Below are positions 16,456-25,118 of a DNA stretch of 64,000 nt, in pieces. Positions within the stretch are counted from its first letter, which is position 1. Each line of letters starts with the position of its first letter. The notes under the pieces were generated by a model, which was not told the DNA's origin, made no database searches, and saw nothing but the letters and a program-made list of their open reading frames with translations. Source of the DNA: UBA2136 sp963974105 (GTDB taxonomy: Bacteria > Pseudomonadota > Alphaproteobacteria > UBA2136); NCBI GenBank assembly GCA_963974105.1, contig CAXBBG010000001.1, positions 434,001-498,000 on the forward strand, read 5' to 3'. A program made the position numbers and the translations under genes.

Positions 16456-16908
16456 TTAATCAACTCCTAGTACAAGTCTATTTTTAACAACCCATCCACT
16501 TACGTTGCCGTAAACAACTTTGCATAAATAGGGTGTGCAATGGTCAATTGCTAATATGACATTTGGCGCAAATCTTAAAACAGGTTTGGTGGCATCAGGC
16601 TTTTTATACATCACAAGTGGCTTGCCTTCACTCACGAGGCTTGTGCGCCTTTTTGACAGTAGGCCTTTGTATATCCAACCGCTCTCACCTTCTATGTCCC
16701 TAATTTTATACCATGACTGGTATGTGTTTAGTATTTCGACAGGGTAGCCAAAGCGTTTGTATACCCACAGGATAGGGAACTGTGTTCCAGGGCCACTACG
16801 TACATTTACCTCATTTTTTCGCATACTTCCAAACATGGTATCCATGTCTGTTTCCTGTGCTGTGACAGGAAGTGTGTAGAGGCATAGAATTATAAGTAAA
16901 AATCGCAT
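16456..16908 (-). CDS. Exported SH3b-domain protein
   Basis: 150 aa. The signal peptide is MRFLLIILCLYTLPVTAQE, with cleavage after TAQ or nearby. It carries two bacterial SH3 repeats. The first (about 32-83) has VNVRSGPGTQFPILWVYKRF and GESGWIYKGLLS. The second (about 95-150) has VMYKKPDATKPVLRF and ends GWVVKNRLVLGVD. Such domains usually bind peptidoglycan peptides. The 150-aa layout matches a common alphaproteobacterial family of SH3-like exported proteins. It heads the unit with maf and coaE. The function beyond envelope binding is not known. Confidence 0.82.
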   Translation of the reverse strand: MRFLLIILCLYTLPVTAQETDMDTMFGSMRKNEVNVRSGPGTQFPILWVYKRFGYPVEILNTYQSWYKIRDIEGESGWIYKGLLSKRRTSLVSEGKPLVMYKKPDATKPVLRFAPNVILAIDHCTPYLCKVVYGNVSGWVVKNRLVLGVD

Positions 16909-17083
16909 GGGTGGTTCCTGTTGTTAATATATTTTGATCATTATGACAGAAAGCAACCAAAAAATCATTGGTTTTGTTCGTAGATTTTTATGTATTAAGT
17001 TGGTTTTCTTAAGGCTTTGTTGTGGCGCAGTTATGTTTTTTTGTGCGTCTTTATAGGTTGGCTGTGGAGCTATTATAGCTTTG

Positions 17084-18607
17084 CTAATATGCAGTATATG
17101 GTATGTATCTATAGGCGAGTGCTTCCATGATGTGCTGTTTATTCAGCGTTTCTTCACCATCTAAATCCGCAATCGTACGTGCGACCCTAAGTATACGATG
17201 GTAGCCGCGTGCGCTCATTGCATAGCGTTCGGCGGCTTTTTGAATTAGTACTTGGCACTCATCTGTAAGAGGGCAAAATTGGTCAAGTAAAGGGCCATAA
17301 AGCTCTGCATTTGATGTTATGTTTGTACCGTTATAGCGCTGTTTTTGAATCTCACATGCTTTTTCGACACGTAGGCGAATTTGCGTACTATTTTCTTTCG
17401 CTGGCGGCAGGTGCATTTCTTTAATAGAAACAGGAGCCACGTCAACGTGTAGGTCTATACGGTCGAGGAGCGGGCCTGAAAGTTTTGACCTGTAGTTTTG
17501 AATTTGCTTTGGAGTGCTTGTACATGCAATTTTTGGATGCCCTAAATATCCACAAGGAGACGGGTTCATCGCTGCGATGAGTTGAAATTTGGCTGGATAG
17601 GTGACGTGATGATTTGCACGTGAGACTGTAATCGAACCTGTTTCTAGGGGTTGGCGCAGTGTTTCGAGAACTTGTCTTGGGAACTCAGGGAGTTCGTCTA
17701 AAAATAGTATACCTTTATGTGCCAGCGACATTTCACCAGGCTTTGCTTTAATGCCGCCGCCGCAAAGTGCAACGGCTGATGCTGTGTGGTGTGGTTCTCT
17801 AAAAGGCTTTTCGCTAATTATACCTTCAAGGGGCATAAGCCCAGCTATGGAATGTACCATAGATATATCTAACATGTCGGCCGAAGTCGGGGGTGGCATA
17901 ATGGTTGATAGACGCGCGGCAATCATACTTTTTCCACTGCCAGGTGCCCCGCACATTAACATATTGTGGCCGCCAGCTGCGGCAATTTCAGCTGCACGCT
18001 TCGCACTTTCTTGGCCGCGTATGTCGCTAAAATCTATTTTATTTTTGTGCGTTTGTGCTTTAGCACGTAGTTTTTGTTTTGTTGGTGTGATGGGGTTTTG
18101 CCCTTTAATATGTCCAAAAAGGTCATGAAGGGAGCTTATAGCGTAGGCGTCAACATCGTCTATCCAAGCTGCTTCTGTAGCGTTTTCTTTTGGTATAAAT
18201 AACTTTTCGATGCCTTTTGCATGGGCATGTATGGCTGCGGGCAAAGTGCCTAATACAGGTTTCAAGCTGGCATCAAGACCTAGTTCACCCATAAAAAAGC
18301 TATTTTCTACCGTGTCTTGAGGGAGGGCTTTTAAAGCAACAAGTAAGCCTGTGGCTATAGGCAGGTCAAAGTGGTTGCCCTCTTTAAAAATATCAGCAGG
18401 GGAAAGGCTGACTGTAATGCGTTTTGCAGGTAAGGCAATGCCCATCGCGTGAAAAGCGCCGCGAATGCGTTCGCGTGATTCTTTGACAGCGCCATCAGGT
18501 AAGCCAACAATTTGAAAGCTGGCCATGCCTGGTGCAATTTGCACCTGAATATCTACCGTGACGGCATTGATCCCTGAAAGTGTAATTGTTTTAACATGTG
18601 CAACCAT
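17084..18607 (-). CDS. comM: ComM/YifB-family Mg-chelatase-like AAA+ ATPase
   Basis: 507 aa, normal for the family. The N-terminal ChlI-type domain (about 20-170) has IVGLPDGAVKESRERIRGA. It is followed by the AAA+ module with Walker A GAPGSGKSMIA (about 219), a Walker B-like FLDELPEF (about 300), and the C-terminal magnesium-chelatase domain (about 390-500) with the ARGYHRILRVARTIADL signature. In Vibrio, ComM is a hexameric helicase that extends heteroduplex during natural transformation; homologues occur in many non-competent bacteria. It appears monocistronic. The ATG is at 18607, and the 17084 end lies in an unremarkable gap before the SH3b gene. Confidence 0.93.
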   Translation of the reverse strand: MVAHVKTITLSGINAVTVDIQVQIAPGMASFQIVGLPDGAVKESRERIRGAFHAMGIALPAKRITVSLSPADIFKEGNHFDLPIATGLLVALKALPQDTVENSFFMGELGLDASLKPVLGTLPAAIHAHAKGIEKLFIPKENATEAAWIDDVDAYAISSLHDLFGHIKGQNPITPTKQKLRAKAQTHKNKIDFSDIRGQESAKRAAEIAAAGGHNMLMCGAPGSGKSMIAARLSTIMPPPTSADMLDISMVHSIAGLMPLEGIISEKPFREPHHTASAVALCGGGIKAKPGEMSLAHKGILFLDELPEFPRQVLETLRQPLETGSITVSRANHHVTYPAKFQLIAAMNPSPCGYLGHPKIACTSTPKQIQNYRSKLSGPLLDRIDLHVDVAPVSIKEMHLPPAKENSTQIRLRVEKACEIQKQRYNGTNITSNAELYGPLLDQFCPLTDECQVLIQKAAERYAMSARGYHRILRVARTIADLDGEETLNKQHIMEALAYRYIPYTAY

Positions 18608-18710
18608 GTTTAGAATGTAGCTTAATGAGTTATATTTTACAAGGGTTTGTATGCGCCTTTATTTTGTTTGTGGGTGTACACATAAGATATAAGAAGGAGT
18701 GATATATTTT

Positions 18711-18881
18711 ATGGTGAGTGAGTTAATGGAGCGTATTGCTTTAATTGCGCTTGAAAAAGAGGTGTCGGACAAGGTATTGGAATGCTTAAAATCTAATTTG
18801 AAGGCGGGTGTTGCAGGTGGTGTAGATCGGCAAGCTGAATTGATAGATAAAAAAACTTATAAACACGCCAAAGATACATAA
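18711..18881 (+). CDS. Small hypothetical protein, 56 aa
   Basis: I do not recognise it. The ATG at 18711 is used because AAGGAG lies 11 nt upstream; a GTG at 18699 overlaps that site. The protein MVSELMERIALIALEKE... looks like one amphipathic helix (residues 1-27), a Gly/Ala turn (GVAGGVDRQ) and a basic tail ending KKTYKHAKDT. No signal or membrane segment is obvious. It is divergent from comM with about 100 bp between. Codon use is like its neighbours. It may be real, but the evidence is only the start site and clean composition. Confidence 0.45.
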   Translation: MVSELMERIALIALEKEVSDKVLECLKSNLKAGVAGGVDRQAELIDKKTYKHAKDT

Positions 18882-19096
18882 TAAACTATCTGGTATATTA
18901 CCATACGGTATATTATTTATTTATATTTAACTAAACGGTAAAATATAAATGGTATTTGCTTAATCTTAAAAAAAAGTTTAAACTTTTAAGTAGTTAAATA
19001 AATACTTTTTCTTTTTGAAGACCCTTTCAGGGTTTATTACTCTAAATAACCGCTTTTTGCGGCCCACTTATCAACCGCGTTTGCGGAGGTTCTCTT
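18882..19096 (+). promoter_or_regulatory. Structured leader region before the M48 protease gene
   Basis: The left half is AT-rich, with GGTATATTA repeated twice near 18893-18916 and an AAGTTTAAACTT palindrome near 18975. The right half has three short hairpins: ACCCT-ttc-AGGGT (19021-19033), CCGC-ttttt-GCGG (19050-19062) and CCGC-gttt-GCGG (19075-19086). The last one includes the first two bases of the GGAGG Shine-Dalgarno sequence (19085-19089) before the ATG at 19097. It could affect translation initiation; that is inference. Confidence 0.4.
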
Positions 19097-19978
19097 ATGT
19101 TTACCAAATATGATGGTGCGTTAGCGCCTGTTGTACGCTGGTTAAATGTTAAGAAGAAAATTTTGACATTTTTAGTGTATATGCTTTATCTAACATTGTT
19201 TTTATTACCTGGTTACTTTGCAGGTTGGCAATATGAATTTTCTATATTAACGGTTTTTATACTGTTTTATGTTGGTTATATGGCGTATGAATTACGTAAA
19301 GCTGTAAAATTAGCAATTTCCGATCATGGTATCGATGTTTTAAATGCTTCTACAAGGTATGACTGTGTTACTTATATTGACCTTGTGGCGAAGGTTAATG
19401 CGCTTTGTAAGGCACACAACATTCAAAAGCCTGTTTGTTTAAAACTAACACATAGTTTAGGCGTTTGTGGTGCGGGTGTTACGGCTCTTCCTGAGGAATA
19501 TAATATATATCTCTCTCCTGAGGTTCTCCATTTACCTGAACATGAAATTGACTTTATTATAGGGCATGAATTTGGGCATGTTGTGAACAATGATATGCAA
19601 TTAAATGTCAGAGGCCGTATAGTGAATATTCTGTTTTTATTACATGTTGGCTTTGTTTCTTTGGCGGACCTTAATTCGATATATCTACTGTTTTTTTCTG
19701 CTATTACCGTGGTGTTACTTTTTTTTATGAACGGTTTTAATGAGAGATGTCGTGAGTATTTGGCCGATATTTTTTCTGTTCAACTTAATGAAACAACATT
19801 GGGGGCTGAGTGTCATTTTAAGAGGATTTTCTCTTCTTATTTTAATAGTGATAACTGCAGACGTCGTTACATTGTTCAGAGCTTTTTGTTGCAATCTCAC
19901 CCATTGCCAGAACGGCGTTTGGCTTTTATTGAAAAGCTACGTTTGTTGATAGATAGAAACGTTAAACTATTAGGTTGA
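19097..19978 (+). CDS. M48-family membrane metalloprotease
   Basis: 293 aa. Two N-terminal hydrophobic segments (about 22-40 and 47-66) are followed by a soluble region. The zinc site is IGHEFGHVVN (HExxH, about 155), and further on REYLADIFSVQ (about 218) supplies the third ligand Glu in the ExxxD form of the family. Two more hydrophobic segments lie between these (about 175-212), as in HtpX/Ste24-type proteases. The C-terminus has SHPLPERRLAFIEKL, matching the common HPxxxxR motif. It is probably a membrane-protein quality-control protease or an unassigned M48 peptidase. The start follows GGAGG by 7 nt; the upstream leader has three hairpins. Confidence 0.85.
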   Translation: MFTKYDGALAPVVRWLNVKKKILTFLVYMLYLTLFLLPGYFAGWQYEFSILTVFILFYVGYMAYELRKAVKLAISDHGIDVLNASTRYDCVTYIDLVAKVNALCKAHNIQKPVCLKLTHSLGVCGAGVTALPEEYNIYLSPEVLHLPEHEIDFIIGHEFGHVVNNDMQLNVRGRIVNILFLLHVGFVSLADLNSIYLLFFSAITVVLLFFMNGFNERCREYLADIFSVQLNETTLGAECHFKRIFSSYFNSDNCRRRYIVQSFLLQSHPLPERRLAFIEKLRLLIDRNVKLLG

Positions 19979-20080
19979 GTATTAAAGTGCTTGTACCGAT
20001 CTTTGTTTTTTGATACATTTTAAATTCAATGATATATCTTTATCTTTTTAACACACGTTCTTTCTTTGGAGGTGTTCTCT

Positions 20081-20266
20081 ATGAAAGGTGCAAGAGCTAT
20101 ATGTACGCACTGCGGTTGCGATGATCTGTTTAAAATATCCCTTGTGGACAAGAAGGCGACATGTCCTGAATGTGGCACAGTTTACACGATTTTAAATCAA
20201 GAAGAGCATGAAAAAGCGCAGGCAGAAGGCAAGCGTCGTCGGCTTAAAAATCGCCCTTTGCCGTAA
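20081..20266 (+). CDS. Small zinc-ribbon protein, 61 aa
   Basis: The start is set at 20081 because TTTGGAGG lies 8 nt upstream; an in-frame TTG overlaps the Shine-Dalgarno sequence. The protein begins MKGARAICTHCGC and continues to ATCPECGTVYTIL, giving two C-x2-C knuckles about 20 residues apart. It ends in a basic tail (GKRRRLKNRPLP). This is a generic zinc-ribbon fold suited to nucleic-acid or protein binding; no family is recognised. It has its own strong terminator and stands alone between the M48 protease and gyrB. Confidence 0.65.
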   Translation: MKGARAICTHCGCDDLFKISLVDKKATCPECGTVYTILNQEEHEKAQAEGKRRRLKNRPLP

Positions 20267-20271
20267 ATCGA

Positions 20272-20306
20272 AAAAAAAGAGGGCTATTAAGCCCTCTTTT
20301 TATTTT
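20272..20306. terminator. Bidirectional terminator between zinc-ribbon gene and gyrB
   Basis: AAAGAGGGC-TATTAA-GCCCTCTTT with A-run and T-run on both sides serves the small gene (plus) and gyrB (minus). Confidence 0.85.
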
Positions 20307-20318
20307 TTAACCGTAAGG

Positions 20319-22790
20319 TTAAATGTCAATATTTTGAACGTTTAATGCGTTTTCTTGAATAAAGTCACGTCGTGGTTCAACAATGTCGCCCATTAGGGTT
20401 GTGAATATTTCGTCGGCCGCCATAGCGTCATCAATATTCACTTGCAGTAATGTGCGATTGTCTGGGTCTAGTGTTGTTTCCCATAGTTGGTCAGGGTTCA
20501 TTTCACCAAGACCCTTATAGCGTTGCAGTGATAAGCCTTGGCGACCTGTCGTTAGGATGGCTTGCGCTATATCTTCTGGGTTCTTCACTTTTTTATCGCC
20601 AGTTTTAAGGGTTATAATAGCGTTGCCAATTAAATCCATTAAACCAGCTTGGGTTAATGTGTTACGCACCACAGGTAATTGTAAGTTATCATGCTCAATA
20701 ATGTTACTTTCAAGCAAGCCTTCTTTTTGGCGGTTAAAGTTCAAACGGAAAGTTCCCATATCGTTTGCTTCAGAGGTTACTGTCCATTTTTCGTGGTCTG
20801 CTTCATCGCGGTTTAACCAGTCTTGTATTTTACCAGCTAACGTTGAAGCTTCAGAAGAAGATGTGAGTGATGTGGTAGTTGCACCTGTTTTGATCAAACT
20901 CCACATTAAAAATGCAGGGATTTTGCCGTCAACAGACTTTATGTTTTCACTTACAGCATTGCAAAGTTTAAACGTTTCCATTAAATCGTGACCTGAGCGT
21001 TGCTCACCATTTTCAAGGTTAAGAATTGCACCATCTGTCCCTACAGAGGAAAGATATGTGTTTAATGCAGGTTCATCTTTTAAGTAGGTTACACTTTTGC
21101 CTTTTGCCACGCGGTAAAGCGGTGGCTGAGCAATGTATAAGTGACCGCCTTGAACCACTTCTGGTAAGTGACGGTAAAAGAATGTAAGAAGAAGTGTGCG
21201 GATGTGAGAACCATCGACGTCGGCATCGGTCATGATGACAATTTTGTGGTAACGCAGTTTTGCTAGGTTAAATTCTTCCTTGCCAATACCTGTACCAAGG
21301 GCAGTTACAAGTGTACCAATTTCTTGGTTTTGTAACATACGGTCAAAGCGTACACGCTCAACGTTTAAAATTTTACCACGTTGTGGCAAGATAGCTTGGA
21401 ATTTACGGTTACGACCTTGCTTAGCCGAGCCGCCCGCACTGTCACCCTCGACAATGAAGATTTCGCAAAGTTCAGCATTTTTAGACGAGCAGTCTGCAAG
21501 TTTACCTGGCAAGTTGGCAACGTCAAGTGCGCCTTTACGGCGTGTAAGTTCGCGTGCTTTACGCGCAGCGTCACGCGCTGAAGCGCTTTCAAGAACTTTT
21601 TGTACAACAGTACGTGCTGCTTGTGGGTGTTCTTCAAAGTATTCTGCAATTTTTTCTGAGATTAAACTTTCAACAGCTCCACGTACTTCAGAAGAAACGA
21701 GTTTATCTTTTGTTTGAGAGCTAAATTTAGGGTCTGGTACTTTAACAGAAAGTACGCATGTAAGACCTTCACGGCAATCATCACCGGTAAAGGTGCTTGT
21801 TTTACCTTTTTTAAGAAGACCGCTTGATTGTGCGTAGTTGTTAATGGCTCTTGTTAATGCGGCACGGAAACCTTGAATGTGGGTACCACCGTCTTTTTGT
21901 GGAATGTTGTTTGTAAATGGGTATACATTTTCTTGGTAGCCATCGTTCCACTGCATTGAAAATTCAACGCCAATATCATCTTTTTCAGCATTGAAGTAAA
22001 TAATATCGTCCTCGTAAAGGCATTGACGGTTACGGTCCAAGTGTTTTACAAAGGCAGCTACACCGCCTGTGTAATTAAATATTTCTTGTTTAAGTTCTTC
22101 GCCGCGTAAGTCTTGAATTGTGATGTGCACACCAGAGTTAAGGAAGGCAAGTTCACGGATACGGTTAACTAAAATGTCGAAGCTAAATTCAATAAATGCA
22201 AAGGTTTCAAGAGATGGCCAAAATGTAATCGCTGTCCCTGTTTCTTCTGTTGCAGAAATTTCTTTAAGTGGGGCAACTGGCTCACCCATTTTATAAGATT
22301 GTGTCCAATATTTACCAGCACGCCAAATTTCAATTTTTAAGTCAGAACTTAAGGCGTTTACAACAGAAACACCTACACCGTGCAAACCACCTGACACTTT
22401 GTAAGAGTTGTTGTCAAACTTACCACCAGCATGTAGCTGGGTCATAATAACTTCGGCAGCGCTCACACCTTCTTCTGTGTGAATGTCGGTTGGGATACCA
22501 CGGCCGTTATCTTTTACAGTGGCAGAGCCGTCGGCATTAAGGGTTACAAAAATACGGTCACAGTGACCGGCAAGGGATTCATCAATAGCGTTATCAAGCA
22601 CTTCGTATACCATGTGGTGTAAGCCAGAACCGTCGTCTGTGTCACCAATATACATACCAGGACGTTTACGTACCGCATCGAGACCTTTTAGAACTTTGAT
22701 TGAGTCTGCGCCATAAGCTTTATTGTTTGTTGCTTGAATTGCTTCAGTTGTCATTTCAGCATTTTCCTTGTGGTTTATTGTTGTTTCCAT
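20319..22790 (-). CDS. gyrB: DNA gyrase subunit B
   Basis: 823 aa; the ATPase subunit of DNA gyrase, which introduces negative supercoils. The GHKL ATPase domain has YGADSIKVLKGLDAVRKRPG, EVLDNAIDE, DNGRGIP and GGLHGVGVSVVNALS. The transducer domain is followed by the TOPRIM domain with IVEGDSAGGSAKQGR (about 440) and the acidic DADVDGSHIRTL. The C-terminus carries RYKGLGEMNPDQLWETT. The start could be the ATG at 22790 or the in-frame ATG at 22754, which has the better AAGGA. It belongs to the dnaA-dnaN-recF-gyrB order, with one HAD gene inserted before it. Confidence 0.97.
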   Translation of the reverse strand: METTINHKENAEMTTEAIQATNNKAYGADSIKVLKGLDAVRKRPGMYIGDTDDGSGLHHMVYEVLDNAIDESLAGHCDRIFVTLNADGSATVKDNGRGIPTDIHTEEGVSAAEVIMTQLHAGGKFDNNSYKVSGGLHGVGVSVVNALSSDLKIEIWRAGKYWTQSYKMGEPVAPLKEISATEETGTAITFWPSLETFAFIEFSFDILVNRIRELAFLNSGVHITIQDLRGEELKQEIFNYTGGVAAFVKHLDRNRQCLYEDDIIYFNAEKDDIGVEFSMQWNDGYQENVYPFTNNIPQKDGGTHIQGFRAALTRAINNYAQSSGLLKKGKTSTFTGDDCREGLTCVLSVKVPDPKFSSQTKDKLVSSEVRGAVESLISEKIAEYFEEHPQAARTVVQKVLESASARDAARKARELTRRKGALDVANLPGKLADCSSKNAELCEIFIVEGDSAGGSAKQGRNRKFQAILPQRGKILNVERVRFDRMLQNQEIGTLVTALGTGIGKEEFNLAKLRYHKIVIMTDADVDGSHIRTLLLTFFYRHLPEVVQGGHLYIAQPPLYRVAKGKSVTYLKDEPALNTYLSSVGTDGAILNLENGEQRSGHDLMETFKLCNAVSENIKSVDGKIPAFLMWSLIKTGATTTSLTSSSEASTLAGKIQDWLNRDEADHEKWTVTSEANDMGTFRLNFNRQKEGLLESNIIEHDNLQLPVVRNTLTQAGLMDLIGNAIITLKTGDKKVKNPEDIAQAILTTGRQGLSLQRYKGLGEMNPDQLWETTLDPDNRTLLQVNIDDAMAADEIFTTLMGDIVEPRRDFIQENALNVQNIDI

Positions 22791-22892
22791 GGAACTGTAT
22801 TTGCCCCTTTTTTTAATTCTTTAAAACTGCCGTATTGTATCATTTTTTGTTGTTTGAATCTAAGAAAAACAATGATTTTTACCCTTAAAAGC

Positions 22893-22922
22893 AAAAAAAA
22901 CCCACACTCAAAGAATGTGGGT
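22893..22922 (-). terminator. Terminator after the PMM-like HAD gene
   Basis: On the minus strand AACCCACA-N9-TGTGGGTT is followed by a T-run. It separates the HAD gene from gyrB. Confidence 0.8.
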
Positions 22923-22945
22923 TGCTCGAGGGGGTGTTTTGAGGC

Positions 22946-23707
22946 TTAAATGGCACATAAACCTTTCAAAATAGCCATTGTTTCATCGGGGTTTTTAACA
23001 GGTATGGTTTGGTTTTGAGTGCTTTCAGCTTTTAGCGCTTGAGCAAGTTCAAAATCATTACCATTTTCATGCATTTGATCGCCAAAAAAGACGACGCTTT
23101 TATCGGAAATTTCACGTAGTTGATTTAAAACACTAGCCTTTGATAATTTCTTGTTAGAAAAATCAATGGTAGTTTTACCAAAAACTTGAAAATCTAGATT
23201 GGGTGTGTAATTGCAACAATTTAAAACGTTGCAAGCACGCATTAAGAAATTAGATTTCTTGTTCCACTCAATAAAAGCTTCACGTTGTTCTGGTGTTGCA
23301 TTTTGCCCCAAAGGGGTAAAGGCGCCAGTTGATGTACGCTTGATGATATGACCGCCTGTTTTGATAGGAAATTCACAACTTTCAAGTAAAGACTGTAAAA
23401 GGTCTTTTAAACCTTCTGGCCACGTGAATAGATGTTCAGCAATCACAGTGTGGTTGTGCACAACTTCCATGCCAAAGCAGCAAAAGCTATAAGCTTCGCT
23501 TAATATACTTTGTGGTATACGCTTTTCAAGATTTGCGTAGTCACGTGCAGTAGCAAAAGCAATGGTATAACCTTTGATGTTTTGGAGGTAGTCAAGTGTG
23601 TTACACATTTCGGCGCTTAAAGGCTGGCCCGAAGGTGCGATTGTTTCATCCATATCAAACATTAAAATGTGTGATAAAGCGTTCGCTTTTTGGATTGAGA
23701 AATCCAT
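22946..23707 (-). CDS. HAD-IIB hydrolase, phosphomannomutase-like (paralogue 1)
   Basis: 253 aa. Motif I is ILMFDMDETIAPSG (nucleophile Asp and acid/base Asp), followed by FATARDY as motif II. The cap ends with QVFGKTTIDFSNKKLSKASV, resembling the GGxTSxDxxxxGxDK strip of eukaryotic-type phosphomannomutases. The final acidic motif is VVFFGDQMHENGNDFELA. It is a predicted soluble sugar-phosphate phosphatase or mutase; the substrate is not readable. A second copy of the same family lies at 36353-37081, sharing TWPEGL and FFGD-x2-xE-x-GND. It sits between recF and gyrB, breaking that otherwise conserved pair, and has its own terminator. Confidence 0.7.
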   Translation of the reverse strand: MDFSIQKANALSHILMFDMDETIAPSGQPLSAEMCNTLDYLQNIKGYTIAFATARDYANLEKRIPQSILSEAYSFCCFGMEVVHNHTVIAEHLFTWPEGLKDLLQSLLESCEFPIKTGGHIIKRTSTGAFTPLGQNATPEQREAFIEWNKKSNFLMRACNVLNCCNYTPNLDFQVFGKTTIDFSNKKLSKASVLNQLREISDKSVVFFGDQMHENGNDFELAQALKAESTQNQTIPVKNPDETMAILKGLCAI

Positions 23708-23809
23708 AGAGGGTCCTTAGGAGGCTAAAAGCCGCCAAAATGGGGAAAAAGATAAAGTGTTTTTACTATTGTTATATATATAAGGGGGTGGGTTTAAAAT
23801 TTCAAGTTT

Positions 23810-24874
23810 TTAGTCGATATCTTTTTTGAAACTTCCGTCACATGCACAGAAGAATTGTACATTTTGAAGTGATGTGAACATTTCCTTTTCTGTACCTGTG
23901 AGCCATATTTGACTGCCAAGCTGAATAAGAGCGCTAAAAAACCTTTCCTTTGTTTGGCTGTCAAGGTGCGCAGCCATCTCGTCTAAAAGTATAATAGGTG
24001 CTTCGCCTGTTTGTTGATGGGTTAGGCGGCTATTGGCTAAAAGTATTTCCAGTATTGCGCGCTTGTGTTGCCCTGTCGATGTTTGGGATAGGTTGATATT
24101 TTCAGGTTGAAGAATACCTTCAACGTCGCTGCGGTGCGGGCCGAAATGGCTACTGCCAAAACGTCCGTCTCTTGTGCGGTTTTCGTATAATTTTTCTTGA
24201 ATACTTTTTTTATCAACCTTCTCCATACGTTCAAATGACCCTGTGAGTTTAAGGTCAATTGCATCAAGATGGGTTTTAAGCATTTTTAAGTAATGGTTGC
24301 GAGACTGGCTGATAAGAAAAGCAAAATGAGAGGCTTGCTCTTCCTCTATATCAATCCATGTTGTGGCGGCATTTTCTTTCAGTAATTTAAGGCGCGCTTT
24401 TAAATGATGTTTATAGCGGTTTAAATGTTGTGCATGTTGAGGAAAATGACCAAAAGCAAGGCGGTCTAAAAATTCGCGTCTTTGGCTGGCGCTATCCATA
24501 AATAACCTGTCCATTTTTGGCGTGAACCATAAAATATTACCAAGGTTTGAAAGCTCGGCCTGGGCTTTGGCTGCTTCGCCATTTATTTTAAGCTGGCGCT
24601 TCCCTTTTTGGTAAAGCATACCAACTGTATTTTCTTCATCTTTATTGTTGATGTTGCTATGCAGTGCCCATGTTTTTTCATGATGCTTTATATGGTCATC
24701 TAACTTGTGGCGGTGCATGCCGCTGCCAGGAGAAAGTAGAGATATAGCTTCAAGAATACTTGTTTTACCAGCGCCATTTTCACCGTAAAGTGCCACAATA
24801 GGCGCGTTATCTAATTGCAGATGAGCGCTTTCTATATTGCGGAAGTTGGTAAGCTTTAAACTGGTGATTTTCAT
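23810..24874 (-). CDS. recF: DNA replication/repair protein RecF
   Basis: 354 aa; an SMC-like ABC ATPase that loads RecA at gaps with RecO and RecR. The N-terminus is MKITSLKLTNFRNIES. Walker A is ALYGENGAGKTSILEAISLL (residues 29-48). The LWFTPKMDRLF and RREFLDRLAFG region is typical. The ABC signature appears as LSQTSTGQHKRAILEILLA, and Walker B as IILLDEMAAHLD, where Met-Ala replaces the usual Val/Ile-Ala. The length is slightly short of the common 360-380 aa. It is 244 bp downstream of dnaN on the same strand, with a dnaN terminator and a possible small plus-strand transcript in that gap. Confidence 0.95.
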   Translation of the reverse strand: MKITSLKLTNFRNIESAHLQLDNAPIVALYGENGAGKTSILEAISLLSPGSGMHRHKLDDHIKHHEKTWALHSNINNKDEENTVGMLYQKGKRQLKINGEAAKAQAELSNLGNILWFTPKMDRLFMDSASQRREFLDRLAFGHFPQHAQHLNRYKHHLKARLKLLKENAATTWIDIEEEQASHFAFLISQSRNHYLKMLKTHLDAIDLKLTGSFERMEKVDKKSIQEKLYENRTRDGRFGSSHFGPHRSDVEGILQPENINLSQTSTGQHKRAILEILLANSRLTHQQTGEAPIILLDEMAAHLDSQTKERFFSALIQLGSQIWLTGTEKEMFTSLQNVQFFCACDGSFKKDID

Positions 24875-24927
24875 AAAAGCATTTTACATAGAAGTGTGCC
24901 GTTTATCAAAAGCTTTGTAAGCACTAT

Positions 24928-24957
24928 TTGACATTTATGTGGGGATGGTGGTATACA
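24928..24957 (+). promoter_or_regulatory. Strong sigma-70-like promoter in the recF-dnaN gap
   Basis: TTGACA at 24928-24933, an 18-bp spacer, then TATACA at 24952-24957 (followed by AT). It points to the plus strand, opposite to recF and dnaN. Confidence 0.45.
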
Positions 24958-24963
24958 ATTTGC

Positions 24964-25064
24964 GCTTGCTTATACTTCTTGCCTTTTTTGGAGGGTATTT
25001 GCGTTTCATGCATAGTTATAAAAGAACCCGTCGGTAAAATATATTATCGCTGGGTTTAATTTTG
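24964..25064 (+). ncRNA. Candidate small transcript (sRNA or small-peptide mRNA)
   Basis: Downstream of the plus-strand promoter at 24928-24957 there is GGAGGG (24990-24995). A 12-codon frame follows (TTG at 24999, stop at 25035-25037, peptide beginning LRFMHSYK and rich in Arg). Then comes an imperfect hairpin, AACCC...GGGTT (25025-25056), with an inner CGGTAA/TTATCG stem, followed by a short TAATTTT. No plus-strand gene lies downstream, so it is not a leader of a known gene. It may be a small RNA, a small protein or chance; no homologue is known to me. Confidence 0.3.
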
Positions 25065-25067
25065 GTT

Positions 25068-25097
25068 AAAAAAAGCGCTGTATAAAAATACAACGCT
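25068..25097 (-). terminator. Terminator after dnaN
   Basis: On the minus strand AGCGTTGTAT / ATACAGCGCT (one wobble) is followed by TTTTTTT. Confidence 0.8.
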
Positions 25098-25118
25098 TCC
25101 TGTAAAAGTTGCTAGCGA

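Noticed and set aside
21365..21717. Several open frames of 66-145 codons antisense to gyrB
   Set aside because: They follow from codon bias of gyrB and have no start signals or protein features.
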